From Patagioenas fasciata (lineage: Eukaryota; Chordata; Aves; Columbiformes; Columbidae): DNA of 64,000 bases. How positions within the stretch are numbered: position 1 is the first letter of the stretch; every line of letters starts with the position of its first letter. The stretch is taken from positions 68,748,898 to 68,812,897 of the forward strand of contig NC_092521.1 of the NCBI RefSeq assembly GCF_037038585.1. The letters are read 5' to 3'. The translations under genes and the position numbers were made by a program. Shown here piece after piece: positions 1 to 11,530 of this stretch. The notes under the pieces are model-generated. The model had not been told where the DNA came from and made no database searches. It saw only the letters and a list, made by a program, of their open reading frames with translations.

Positions 1-856
1 TATTGTTCTGTTTGCTGTTTGAAGTTATCTGCCTCTTTGTTCTGTATCAACTTCTGCACCAGCTGTGTTGATTTTCTGTAGACAAGTAGCCTCTTCTCTG
101 CAAGTTTTCCAGAACTGTTTACAGGTCCTGTGAACTCTCTACCACGAAGGGAGCAGTAAGTTTTTTCTAATAAAGTATTAGGACTGGGGAGCTCAATAAA
201 TTAATTAATTTTGAGGAGACAGCTTTATGACTATTACTCACCAACAAGAAGAGCCTACCTTTAATCTCTCACTCTTTAAAAGGGTGAAGCCTGCACATGA
301 ACACATCAACAAGTAACACAAACTGCTGCATGTCCATGAGATGGCTCTGCTGTTCCAGTGTGTAGTAGGTAGTTAGCAGGCATTCTGGCAATGAAAACAT
401 TCTTATGAAAAACTTGGTGGAGAAAATTCAGAACTTTTCACTGGATAAATGAAGTTCCTGTTACGTGGCTTCTCCTGTTTTTGTTAATTTTCAAAACCAA
501 TAACTCTTCATCTGTCTTTTCAGTGATTTTGATCTCAGTGTTTTCTGTGAGAGTGGTTTATGCAGCTTGTCTCAAATGTTTTATGGCTTAAGTTCTGAAT
601 TTGCATTTATCTGTCAAAGTTTTTCTCCATTATCCTCATATCCATAAGCTTATTTATTTGTTTTATGTATTTACCTCTAATATTTTCAGTTTTGTTTATT
701 TCTAGCTGTGTTCCTCAACCTAAAGAGTTGGCCTTCTTTGCCTTTATTCTTTGGTTTCTGGTGCTTTATGCAGGCTCATGTATCTTGCAGCATGGTGGGG
801 TGTTTTTGTTTGCTTTTGTGGGGGGCAGTTAGGCTAACTGTTTATATCTGTTTTAG
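1..856 (+). other. TERT intron 10, right part
   Basis: The stretch is AT-rich and ends in a T-rich tract before the exon 11 acceptor. I searched it for the motif D exon and did not find it. I see no repeat, RNA gene or other coding sequence. Confidence 0.7.
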
Positions 857-1042
857 GACTCTAGCAACAGGTATTCCTGAGTATGGCTTTTTAATAAACC
901 CCCATAAGACAGTCGTGAATTTTCCTGTTGATGATATCCCAGGATGTTCCAAATTTAAACAGCTGCCAGATTGTCGTTTGGTCCCATGGTGTGGTTTATT
1001 ACTAGATATACAGACACTTGAGGTTTACTGCGATTACTCCAG
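857..1042 (+). CDS. TERT: TERT exon 11 (motif E)
   Basis: The exon follows a TTTTAG acceptor and ends at an AG|GTAAAT donor. Its first base completes an arginine codon from the previous exon. It encodes [11 protein letters not shown], then [10 protein letters not shown], then the motif E primer-grip WCGLLLD followed by TLEVYCDYS. It is 186 nt, one codon shorter than the human exon as I recall it. Confidence 0.96.
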
Positions 1043-4000
1043 GTAAATAGAGTTGTACACACCAGTGTCAGCTTTATAGCATATTGTACATAGTGTGAGA
1101 AGCACAGGGTTGTCTTGTGAATGCTGTAGCTGAATTAACTGCAAAATAGATTTTACAATTCTGTTTCTTATTCAGTAATCTAAACGTTTTATTCTGCTGT
1201 GCAGCCTGCTATTTTCTTCATTCCAGCCTGGTGGAGTGTACATACCATTAACACCACTGAGTGTGGCACAGGTCACTAGTGACCAGCAGTCATATACTGT
1301 ATGGTGTCTACATGGTTCAGAGGAAGTTTCTTCGCTCACCTCAGTTCAGCTTCTTTCACCATTATGCACCTGTTGTACCTGATCTATAACTACACTTATT
1401 GTTCTAAATTATTTTTTTAATCTTCCTAAAAGAAGCAGTAAGTATAACATCAACTACAGATTGGGTTTAATTTTGTATAGACTATAGGGACTGCTAATCC
1501 TTTCAACATCAGAGGTGTTCCCTCTGGTACACTTTAGATGGTAGTGTAGGGGAGAAGTAACCTCTCTTTAAACTAGCAACTAGACCCTTTACATGGACTG
1601 CTGGAGACAGCATTAGACATTTGCTAAATTAACAAGAAAGAACCTTTTAACTGAAGGATAATATTGTTGTGTTATTGACCATATTTAGTATAAACATTCC
1701 ATGCGGACATTTAAGTGGGAAATTAGGAAGTTTTCTATCACCAGAGCAATTAAGTTCTTCAGTAGTCTTGCAAAACAGAACAGCTTGATCAGTGTGGGAA
1801 AGGAATTTATATAACTTGATTTTGTGCAACAACAAAGGACTAAAATCAACAGCTAAAGAGTTTTATTCACTAGCTGTTTTTCTAAAAGAAACAGTTGCCG
1901 TTGATGAGGGCATTAGTGCTACTGGTTTGGGAGACACTAATTGGAATCCTGAGGATGTTTGTTAAAAGGACCATTTTTTTTTTTTTATAAGCTTGACTTA
2001 AGTAACCGGAACATCAGGGTGAGCTGAGGTGGTTTCCAGTGCAAGCTCCTGTGCTGCAGGGATCACAGAGCATAACTTGGTTGTCACTGGAGTCATTAAG
2101 AATGGTCTGAGTAGACTGCATGTTTTAGAAATACATCTAGTTTGTGTTTAAGGTTATTGGTTTTGTTTTTTTAGCAGGGTGAATTATTCAGCCCTGGAGT
2201 ATTGAAGATGTTCCTTAGCTAAAAGCCTTAATGCCACAGTGTCTGGTCTCTTTCTAAAGTTAATTTAGTTATAGTCATCTTTTAGCTACTGGCTCATTGA
2301 TTACCAGGCAATCACTGTAATGTCAGAAGGTAAATGGGGCTTACTTTACAGAATTTAGTTTAATCTGTTAGCCCGTGGAGTTTAACTCCTTTTTTTTTTC
2401 TTTCTAGTTATACCTGTTCTTCTATCAGATCAAGTCTTTCCTTCAATTCAAGTAGAACAGCTGGGAAAAGCATGAAATACAAACTGACTACAGTCCTCAA
2501 ACTGAAATGCCATTGTTTATTTCTTGATTTACAGGTGAGAATATGGAAATGGATTTTTGGGAATACTGTGATTTGTAATAAAGAGCATTAAAACTGCTGT
2601 GAGTTCTAACAAAAGTTGATTTTGAGAGGTAATCCACATAACTCAGAAATGTTGACATCAAGTAAAATGTGGGGTCTTGGCATCTTCCAGAGTTGAGCCT
2701 TCACAGAACTGTTAACTTAGGTACATAAATTTTTGAAGTTTAGCATAAAATGTTTTTTTCTTTAGATCTCTAAATAATCTTATCCTGTTGAACTCGAACA
2801 CACACAATTAAGGCACTGAAACTTTCCTATGGCCCTGTTTCTGTTCTGTTCTAGATCAACAGCCTTAGAACAGTTTTCATTAACATCTACAAGATATTTT
2901 TACTGCAGGCTTACAGGTAGGTTGTTGTCTTCTGCAGTAACTCTGAATATTTCATTACTCTTTCTTGGCACATGGAGGAGCTGCGGATCAGGAAAAAGTG
3001 TCAGTTTTAAGTCATGTTATTGTTGTTTCAACACTGATCTTGCATAATATTACTAGACTTGGGATACAGGTTTATATTGGTGTGTGTGTTTAAGTGACAC
3101 TTCACTAAGTGGATTTTCAGTGTCTCTTGGTATTGACAGCTGACCTCAAGAAAAGCAGTTTGTTTTGCTTCAGAAGAGTGATGACTCATTAATCAGTTTA
3201 TATTTAGAACTTTGTATCGGTTAAAATCACATAGAACTTTGACCTGTATAACTTCACCTGAACTGAGGTTTCATTCTGCCAAGTTGATGGCATTTTCTTA
3301 GGTGCTGCTAATTTCTTAATTGCTCCTTAGCTGGTAATACTTTGGATTTTGTGAGCTGTTCTTGGCCAGCAGAGGAAGTGAATGTTTTAAAGAGAAATCT
3401 CAACTGATAAGCAAGTTGGGAGAAAATACTAATCTTTGTGCATCGAAAACTTTGATTGGCAGCACCAAGTAATTGTTTGTTTATTGTTTTAATGCAAAAA
3501 AAGTACAAGAGGTCCTTCCCTCTTTATGGAAATTTGGTGTTACTCTTTTGCTAGGCTTATACTTGTTAGCAGGTGACAGTTTTGTTCTTAAACTCAGCTT
3601 GGTCCACATTAACCCTGTATCTTTCTTGTGTCTAAGAAATGTAATTGGACTTGTCTAGTGCAGCACTGATGTGTCAAACTCTTAAACTTTGTGTTGTGAG
3701 TGACCTACAGTTTTTCTCTCGTGTTGGACATGATTATTTAATTACTTCTGTTCGATTTTATGGTAATACCCTAACAAAGTGTCTAACTCAGTTAGAGTAC
3801 CTTCTAAAAACTGTCCACTGAGCTACCAGCTTGTCAGGTTAATTCAGCCAGAGCTCTGTGATGCAGTGTGGTAATTAGGTTTATCCTTTAAGTATTTTAA
3901 AATTTCAGAAGTTTTTGAAGTGACTACACTTATCACAGGATCACAGAATGTTAGGGATTGGAAAGGGACCTTGAAAGATCGTCTAGTCCAATCCCCCTGC

Positions 4001-7000
4001 TGGAGCAGGAACACCTATGCTGGGTTAATTTAATAAACAAGTATATGCATTGCCGAGTAGCTAAAAATCAGTGTTGTAATTGTTGACTATATTCGGCAGA
4101 AGCAGGATTATAATGCCAGAGTCTGAAGAAAAAGAAAACAAAACAACCAAAAGCCAGCAGTTTTAAAATATGTCCAAACAGAGGTCCAAGGGAGCTTACA
4201 ATACAAGTAATTTCCATAGAATTGGCTTCCAAACAGACAAAAGAGTGGGGATCCTGGTCAGTGGAACACTACATCACTTGGAGATCTGTTTTCCTGAATT
4301 CCTGACCAGAATTTGTTGTGGAGTTTTGTTTTGCGTTTTTCTTCTTCTCACCTGCTCTCATGTGGGTACATGGTCTGTGATTGGGAATTCATAAGAATGT
4401 GTAGTTCAACTTTCCCTACACCTAAGACAGTTGTCCTCAGAAAATGAATCTTTTACCAAGACAGACAGCTTTACGATCTTTCAGGACAGAATTTACAAAC
4501 ATCCTATGTGTCTGACACTCCAGGGTTGTGTATATATATAGGAGAGGTGAAGTATGGTAACAGTGTTGATGTAACTAAAGACGGTGCTTTTAAATGTTAT
4601 ATAGTGCCTAAGGTATGTAATCATAGTTTCACTTGAAATTGCAAATGACTTCTAATTAAACAGGCTGGTTTTGTTGAACAGGTTCCACGCCTGTGTTCTC
4701 CAACTTCCATTCAACCAGCAAGTTAGAAACAATCCTTGTTTCTTCCTAAGGATCATCTCTGAGACTGCATCATGCTGTTATTCTATACTGAAAGCAAAAA
4801 ATGCAGGTATAATGTGTTAATGGCTGTGGAGTAGTCTGTTTTGGTTTGTTTTGGGGTTTTTTTGATACGAAGTCAGATTGTGTCATTTTGAGGTGAAGAT
4901 TAAAAATGGAAAACATGGAGTGCATGATAGGAATCACAGCACATATATTTCTTAAACTCAGTTTCCTGAAAATACTAAAATGTTTCAGGTTTTAGTCTTT
5001 AGTCCACTGCTGACATAGGGGACTTTATTGACTACATAGGTTTTCAGAAAAAACTCTTGGAGTGATCTTATAGAAAGAAACAAATCAGACATACTTCTTA
5101 ATGCTTCTCGTTTTCACTGTCATCATTTTCCTGTCCTGTCTCTAGGGGTTACTTTAGGTAACAAAGGTGCATCTGGCATGTTCCCTTCTGAGGCAGCAGA
5201 ATGGCTCTGCTACCATGCCTTCACTGTCAAACTGGCAAACCACAAAGTTGTTTACAAATGCCTGCTTAAGCCCCTAAAAGCCTGTAAGTATTTGATTTTT
5301 CCACTTTGAACTATGGTTAATTTTAATAAAACTTTGAATCTAATGTATTTTTTTAAGTTCTCTTAAAATGTTGTTCTAAAATGTACATTAATGAGCTTTC
5401 TGATTTTAATCAAATTTAATGAGTATAAGTAGGCAAATTAAACGGTGTGTTTTTCAGCATTGCATGTTCTAGAGCTGTGGGGACAGCTATTGATACTTGG
5501 CACTGAATAAGTTTGTACAGTTCAGAGAGTTTAATAAGGTTGGGTTAATCATATAAGCATTCTCAGCAAGTTTAACTAAATCGAACATGAATGCTCAGTT
5601 TTCTATTTTTTTAAATGTAGCTTGACTGGCAAATAAATAAGTTTCTCCTGCAATGTAAACTCTTACCAAAAAGTGTCACTGGGATCACATGGAAACAGAA
5701 GGACTTGCTGCAGTGCATGTGCTACATTAGCATAGAGAGGTGTTGACAAATCTCTAACTCTTCTACCTAGTGAAAAAAAGCTGTCTGTACCTGGCCTCTC
5801 AGGAGGTCTCTCTTTGACCAGTTGTGCAGTCTGTCCCCAGGGCAGCCACAGAAATAATAGAATTGTCAGTTCTAAGATACTAAAAGTGAACAGCAGTAGG
5901 TTTCTGTGAGGTAGTCAGTACTGTTTTTGAATTTAGCTGCAGTGAAGGCCAGTCTCTCCACGCTGACTCTGTAATTCACATTCTGAATAGATAATTACAT
6001 GGGTGGGTTTTTTTATACAATACTGAGAAATTCTGCAGTCTGGTTTCAGAATAACCACTATTTGATTTTAAATGTATTGCAAGCTTCCCTTGATACCTGT
6101 GCTGAGGCCCAGGGTTCTAAAAAGAAAGCAGTTCTTCTGGAAGAAAGCATTTCCTTCCCATACCGAAGGCTCACAGCAATGCCTGAGTGTACACTGTCTC
6201 ATTTTTGGTGGTGCAGTGTGAGTCTATCAAAGAAGACACTTAAACATTTACAGGATCCAAACTGATGGTCAATATTGCATGTCAGGCACATTCCTGATAG
6301 TAATGGACTTTCTGGATGGAGCAGAACTCCAGTGGCCTCTCCCAGAGAAGCTCCTTCTCTCAGAGTTACTGGCACCAAAACCAGAGGCACCATGTCTGCT
6401 CGCTGCTGCTGAGGGGCCAGTTCTCTGGAAGTACCAGGGAAAGCAGGCCTGCCTCTGGGAAGGAAAGAGTTGGCTGCTTGTTTCAGTAGAGAGGATAGAA
6501 ATGGAAGAACTGAGCAGAGAAGGCAGTAATTGCACCCTGTAGGATAATTGCTTCTCTGGGAGCTGTGTCACTTCTCTGAGATCTGTATAGTTTTCATCTT
6601 GAATACTGAAGGTTTTGCTCTTGAGATCTTTGACTAGCAGACCATGATCCAATACAAAGCTCCCCCAGCCTTCTCTGTGCATGCTTTAGTGTTGAATCTG
6701 ACAGTATGTTCAGAGTGGAAGTGCAGCCCCAGGCGGCCTTATTGTTTTGTGGGATCTTGTCTTCCGTGGATGTGTATATCTGCGATAAAAGTGATCTCTC
6801 CTGCCCACAAAATCACATCACCACAGATAGACAGGGAAAGTGGGCTGGGAAGTAGAGGTGGCATCTTTCCAGGTTTGAACAATGAGTTTTTCCTGCGTAT
6901 GATTTTCATTAGGTTCCTTCTGCTGTACCCTCACAGCCTCTTGCCTAATCATAGTACTGACCCAAAACTTGTGTGTGATCCAGGCCCAGCTCTGTATACC

Positions 7001-9806
7001 CAGTTTCTAACCCAAGAAGAGAAAGCTGACCATCAGTTGGCTACTCTGGCAGTGAGAATTGCCCTTGTAGAATTGCAGTAGCTGTGTTTCCTAAGTTGCT
7101 GGGGATAGCTATTAATGTTGTACTTGCCAAGTATTGTGGGAATGGAGCAGGAAAGGTCCAAAGACAAGCAGAAAATTGGTGGTGACATTCCCTTTTTTAA
7201 AGAGTAATTTCCAGATATTCTTTCATAAATCTTCTTTGAGCCCGAATCCGTTCTTCATATCCATAATGTCGAGACAACTCTGTATTATATACAAGACCCA
7301 GTTTCTTTTGGAAATACTTGAGACTTCAAGTACGCTGCTGAAAGATCAAGGGTTCAGAGATTTTTTTGCTTAATGGCTACCTAAACAATTAGCAGGCTGT
7401 GGCTTTTAAGACAGAAGCTTTTGCAGTCGTCGGTCACTGGGGCCCAAGTAACTCAAATGCCATCTCTGAGAGATCTCCATTTGCTTATAGCCCCTTACCT
7501 CTCCTTCCACTAGCCCTGTTCTGCCTGTCCTGCCAGGGTTGATACAACACTTGGTGGAGCACTTCTGTAGTTGCTGTTTTTATGGAAGGCCCCCAAAACA
7601 TCTACAAGGTAATTTGGCAGGAGGGTAGCTGTTTGAGGTCAGCTCGGCATGCCGCTTGAATACTTCTTGGTGACTGTAATTTTGAGAGATGCTTTGACTG
7701 CATGTATATTTGCTTCCCACCTGCCTTTATCCTTCCTCTAAGAGTTGGCTGAGGTTTTTAAAAATAATTTCAAACTGTTTTTGAAAAAGAACTGAGAAGA
7801 CACCAAATGCTCTACCTGAGCAGGAGGGAAGGTGAGGCATCAGCGTGCTGGTCCTGTAAAGCTGTGCAAAGACATCTCCTGGTCTGTAGTGATAAGTCAT
7901 ATGCCTTGGTGGGAACATGCATCATTATCTTCCTGTCTTCAAGAGCTCTGATCATAGACAAAGACTGTTTTTCAGTCACTTGATTGTGCATAGTGTTTAT
8001 GTTTGTATTTTCTTCCAAATTTAGCAAGATACTAAGTTTCTGAATCCTGCAGGACTGCACTAAAATCCATTTAAAGAGACATCAATAGATAGTTTTCTAT
8101 TTAGTCATAAAAGTTAGTTTTGTTTGGCCTGTGTAAGACTTATACCTGGGTAATATTATTGTAATCCGAACATCACGCTGTAGAGAACGTTACTACCGAG
8201 CTGAGCATTATGTAGAGATACAGGAATTAATTTTAAACACTGTATTTTAGTTTTGTCTGACTTCTGGAAATCAGGTAGTGTGTGTAGACATCAGAGTAGC
8301 AGTGACAGGGAAGTCAGTAGTTCTCAGGTGTGTTCCTGTAAAGTTAACTCAGTATCTCTGTATGGCACAGGGATCTGTAGCGCAAAGATAACCAAGGCTG
8401 GTAATAGCGCCTGTGTTGACTTTACAGCTACACTTTGTGTTGTCATTTTGGAGTTTGGATCAACTGTATAAAACCTATTGCCGCTGTAAGATCATGTTGT
8501 TGACAGGAATTGATGTAAACTTTTTTTTTATTTCCTTGTGTCCTGCACATGCTTTTCCATTACTCTCCATGGGAATCAATATAAAATTAGTAGGTTTTGG
8601 GGAGGAGTTTCTTCCCTCTATTCCAAAATCTGTTAAATATCAGCATTGGGGGCTTGTCAGTACGAGTTGTCGTCATTCTTCAGAGTTAAGTACTTAAATG
8701 ATAGTTACTGTTTAACATCCCTCCTGTTATTACCAGTAGGGAAAGAAGCGCGAGTCTTATCGTAGTAAAGTATAAATACGTCATCTGTCTCCTTTTCAAA
8801 TACAGAACAAATATTTATTGAGCACTTCTTTTCTGCACCATTGACAATTTTGTCAGCTTTGTTTAGGTAACGGACTTAAACTGTTGCTAGGATTTTACGT
8901 GTTCTTCCGAATCTTTAAAAAGTCCATTTTATTGTCTGTAATTCTGTTGACAATAGACTCAATGACCTTCTGTGTTTCAAAACAGTTACATCCTCTTATT
9001 AAAATGTCATTCCTGATTTAAGAACCTCATTTAGTCTCCAAAGTTTTCTGCCTTAAGGATGGCTTTCCTGTCAGCCTGTCTTCTCTTACAAGGCAACACA
9101 GCAGGGAGAATTGCTGTTGGCAGTTTTACAGCAAAAGGTGCATTTTCCACATGATTTTATCTTTCTAAATGTTTTTGAATATATCATTTCCAAGAAGAGG
9201 CTACTTTGGTGTCGCATCTGAAAACAGAGGGGGAAAAGAAACAGTTTGGGAATACTGCTGCTGTAGGTAAAACATTAGCAATGAAATAAGGACCTGTCCT
9301 TAGAATTGTTTAAAACAGAGTCTTTCAAAGAAACTAGCTTGACAGAAGACCTTTTTTGGTGGATATAGTTACGGAATAAATGGTCTCACAGTTTTTAAAA
9401 AAAATTCAAATTCTTAAATCCAGAGAAGTGTTACAAGGACATAGTAGGAGGAATTTGCTCCTTGGTTTTCTTTGTTAATATTTTAACATACGATTTTTAA
9501 CCTTTTTATTTATTAGCCTCATTTAAGGGCAAAAGAATAGTAACATATTTTATTACAGCTTTTTGTATCCCCATATTCCAGGTGTCCCGACTTTTTAGTT
9601 GGATTCAGCTAGTATTGATTTCATTACTTCACCAGAACTTTCTGTAAAACAGAATTGTTAGTTACTTGTAGTAGTAATGAATTGTTTCTGATATTTTGGT
9701 AGGTAAGATGCAACTCTTCAGGAAGATCCCAAAGGATACTATGGCACTACTGAAGACAGTAACAGAACCATCTCTTTGTCAAGATTTCAAAGCTATACTG
9801 GACTAA
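857..9806 (+). CDS. TERT: Telomerase reverse transcriptase, 3' part (six last coding exons)
   Basis: TERT is the catalytic protein of telomerase, which copies the telomerase RNA template onto chromosome ends in the nucleus. Six + strand exons join as 857-1042, 2408-2534, 2855-2916, 4682-4806, 5146-5283 and 9703-9806. They give 742 nt, which with the two bases carried in from the preceding exon makes 247 codons plus stop. Every junction is GT-AG and keeps frame. The protein starts just before motif E (WCGLLLD, the primer grip) and continues through the C-terminal thumb extension to a DFKAILD end, close to the human DFKTILD end. Exon lengths 127, 62, 125 and 138 equal those I recall for human exons 12 to 15, so I number these exons 11 to 16. 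The exon with motif D (human exon 10) was not found in bases 1-850 and must lie to the left. No stop or frameshift is visible. Identification is very secure from the reading frame and the neighbouring SLC6A18. Confidence 0.96.
1043..2407 (+). other. TERT intron 11
   Basis: An intron of about 1.4 kb with T-rich patches (a run of T at about 1974-1986 and one at 2391-2399) and a normal polypyrimidine tract before exon 12. I see nothing else in it. Confidence 0.7.
2408..2534 (+). CDS. TERT: TERT exon 12
   Basis: The exon lies between a TTTCTAG acceptor and a CAG|GTGAGA donor. It encodes the start of the thumb extension, including SIRSSLSFN and [13 protein letters not shown], which match the human SIRASLTFN and LRLKCHSLFLDLQ segments. 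The length is 127 nt. Confidence 0.96.
2855..2916 (+). CDS. TERT: TERT exon 13
   Basis: A 62-nt exon between TTCTAG and ACAG|GTAGG encodes [20 protein letters not shown]. This aligns to human [20 protein letters not shown] without gaps. Confidence 0.95.
2917..4681 (+). other. TERT intron 13
   Basis: An intron of about 1.8 kb. It holds a short antisense CR1 tail fragment near 3933-4015 (listed separately) and is otherwise AT-rich sequence without visible structure. Confidence 0.7.
3933..4015 (-). mobile_element. CR1 LINE, 3' end fragment
   Basis: Read on the + strand it begins ATCACAGGATCACAGAATG and continues with GGAAAGGGACCTTGAAAG and a TCTAGTCCAA box, then CCCCCTGCTGGAGCAGG. This is the inverted form of the CR1 3' end. 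It is only about 80 bp and 5' truncated. Confidence 0.8.
4682..4806 (+). CDS. TERT: TERT exon 14
   Basis: A 125-nt exon follows AACAG and ends GCAG|GTATAA. It encodes [15 protein letters not shown] followed by [20 protein letters not shown], closely matching the human thumb segment. The first base completes the arginine codon begun in exon 13. Confidence 0.96.
5146..5283 (+). CDS. TERT: TERT exon 15
   Basis: A 138-nt exon between TCTCTAG and GCCT|GTAAGT encodes [20 protein letters not shown] followed by LCYHAF. It corresponds to the human [22 protein letters not shown] segment. Confidence 0.95.
5284..9702 (+). other. TERT intron 15, 4.4 kb
   Basis: The largest TERT intron in the window. Its middle part, about 6100-7100, is less AT-rich than its flanks and carries overlapping open frames of 137 and 145 codons on opposite strands. 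None of these resembles a protein family I know. The rest, including 7100-9700, shows no repeat or RNA gene that I recognise. Confidence 0.6.
9703..9806 (+). CDS. TERT: TERT exon 16, C-terminal coding part
   Basis: The acceptor is TTGGTAG at 9696-9702. The exon encodes [11 protein letters not shown], then [11 protein letters not shown] and TAA at 9804-9806. The last residues match the conserved vertebrate TERT C terminus. The 3' UTR follows without a clear end. Confidence 0.94.
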
Positions 9807-10087
9807 CGGACTAACCAATTGAAGTTTATTTCATATTTTTTCCAGATTTGAAAAAAAAAAAAAATGCTATGTCTTTAGATGACTTTTCTCTGTAGCTTAT
9901 TTTGGTAGAGTGGACTGAAAGCAACTTCACTCAGAAGTTTTCTATGTTTTCTCATCTATGACACAAGGACTTTATAAAGAGGAGGCGTTTTGTTAATACC
10001 TTCTTGTTTGTGTTTGCCTGTAAATTCACAGGCTATTTGAAGTAATTGACTTGGTTTGGTTCAGTAATTCTTCTTGATGAAGGTGTC

Positions 10088-10093
10088 ATTAAA
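10088..10093 (+). terminator. Candidate TERT polyadenylation signal (ATTAAA)
   Basis: This ATTAAA variant lies about 280 nt after the TERT stop and is followed within about 40 nt by TTGTTTCAGTGTGTC, a U/GU-rich stretch. A canonical AATAAA appears only at about 11042. The choice between them cannot be made from sequence alone. Confidence 0.25.
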
Positions 10094-11484
10094 CTATGTA
10101 TGAACAGATCTACTTTCTTGTTTCAGTGTGTCATTTCTGAAGAACTGTTTGTTGCTTCTCTGTGTTGCAGACTGTTTTATAGTAAATTGTCTTGTTAATT
10201 GCTAGAACACATACTTGTCTCCAATAACTTTATTTTATAGTGATTTTTAGCATCCTGCCCAGCCAGGTTATATCCTGAGAGTTACCTGCACAGGGCAAGT
10301 GCATGTCATGGCACTATCTAGCAAAATATGCACGTTAGAAACTTTATGCTTTAGAGAACACAACTAATATATGCCTAAATTTCAGTGTCTAAGCTGGTTA
10401 TGTTTATGTATGTTTTATATATTTTGAGTACTTGATGGTATTTTTAATACAGTGACATACAGAACAATAGTGGTACTATACACCTACGAAACAAAAATTC
10501 TTGAATAGATAATATACCAAATCGATTACTCTTCTGTTTGTATTTCCTGTTCTTTATTTAGGTTTATCTTTGGTTTTATAATGTTACTGAAATACTGTCT
10601 GGCCCTGGCATTGGCCTGTTGTGCACAGCTGAGTTTTGCCCTGTGTCTGCTCTGATAAACCTGCCCTTATGTTTTTGTGAGTTTTTTTCCTCTTCTAGGC
10701 TTGTGTGTTGAATTTACATTGTTCTGCTGTATAGCTATTTTATTAGGATTTTTCTGTCTCTGTTTAAATAGCAGCTGCTGGGAGGTTTTCTCAAAGCAGA
10801 TGGATGGTGCGTTGCTGGAGTGAGACATAGTGTGGGCAGTGCTACTCAATAGATGTTTTCAAAGGATTGACAGACCACCACCAGACAGGGATCGGTAACA
10901 CAGTTCCTGGAAGCCAATTTGCAGTATTGCAATCTATCCATTAACATCATAATTCAGTTCAAACTGTCAAAACATACAGAGAGCCAGTCATACAGTTGTG
11001 TTGGTTTTTTTCTTTCTATGAACTGACACTTCTAAAATGAAAATAAAGTGTATAAAAGCACCATAGAACAATTGCTCCTACTAGAGCAGGGAGCAGATGA
11101 AGAACAGCTGAGTTGCTCCCCAGCCAGCAGCTCAAACATTTAAAACCCCCTGTTCCCCAGAATGTTCTGCAGTTGTATTGATGCGAGTGGACAACATAAT
11201 GGGCAAGGTTGCAAAAGAGAAGCCTGGTGATGCAGGAAGCTTCATTTTATTGGATTGTGGAAGGGAGAGGCAATGAGATGCTCCAAAAAGGGTCTTGTCA
11301 GGGATGAGACTTGAGCACCTGGAGAACTTCCCACACTTTGGTTGGAGCTGTTCCTACCTGTGGCTGATCAACCTTTACCTGGACTTTCTCCTGCTTCGCT
11401 TCCCCTCTCCTGCTGTAGTAGTTGTGGATGATACAAACTTTGACTCTTTGCTGCTTATTGCACAGGCCCTGTGGATTTTTTGTG

Positions 11485-11530
11485 TCATAGAAACAGTTTG
11501 GGTTGGAAGAGACCTTCAGAGGTCATGTTG
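11485..11530 (-). mobile_element. CR1 scrap (inverted 3' end)
   Basis: The + strand reads CATAGAAACAGTTTGGGTTGG then AAGAGACCTTCAGAGGTCAT, matching the inverted CR1 tail. Only about 45 bp remain. Confidence 0.6.

Noticed and set aside
1..856. TERT motif D exon expected left of exon 11
   Set aside because: No segment with a motif D-like peptide and matching splice sites was found; the exon must be outside the window.
5999..7373. Several frames of 79 to 145 codons in TERT intron 15 as genes
   Set aside because: Opposing overlapping frames without family resemblance do not support a coding call; kept only as a composition observation.
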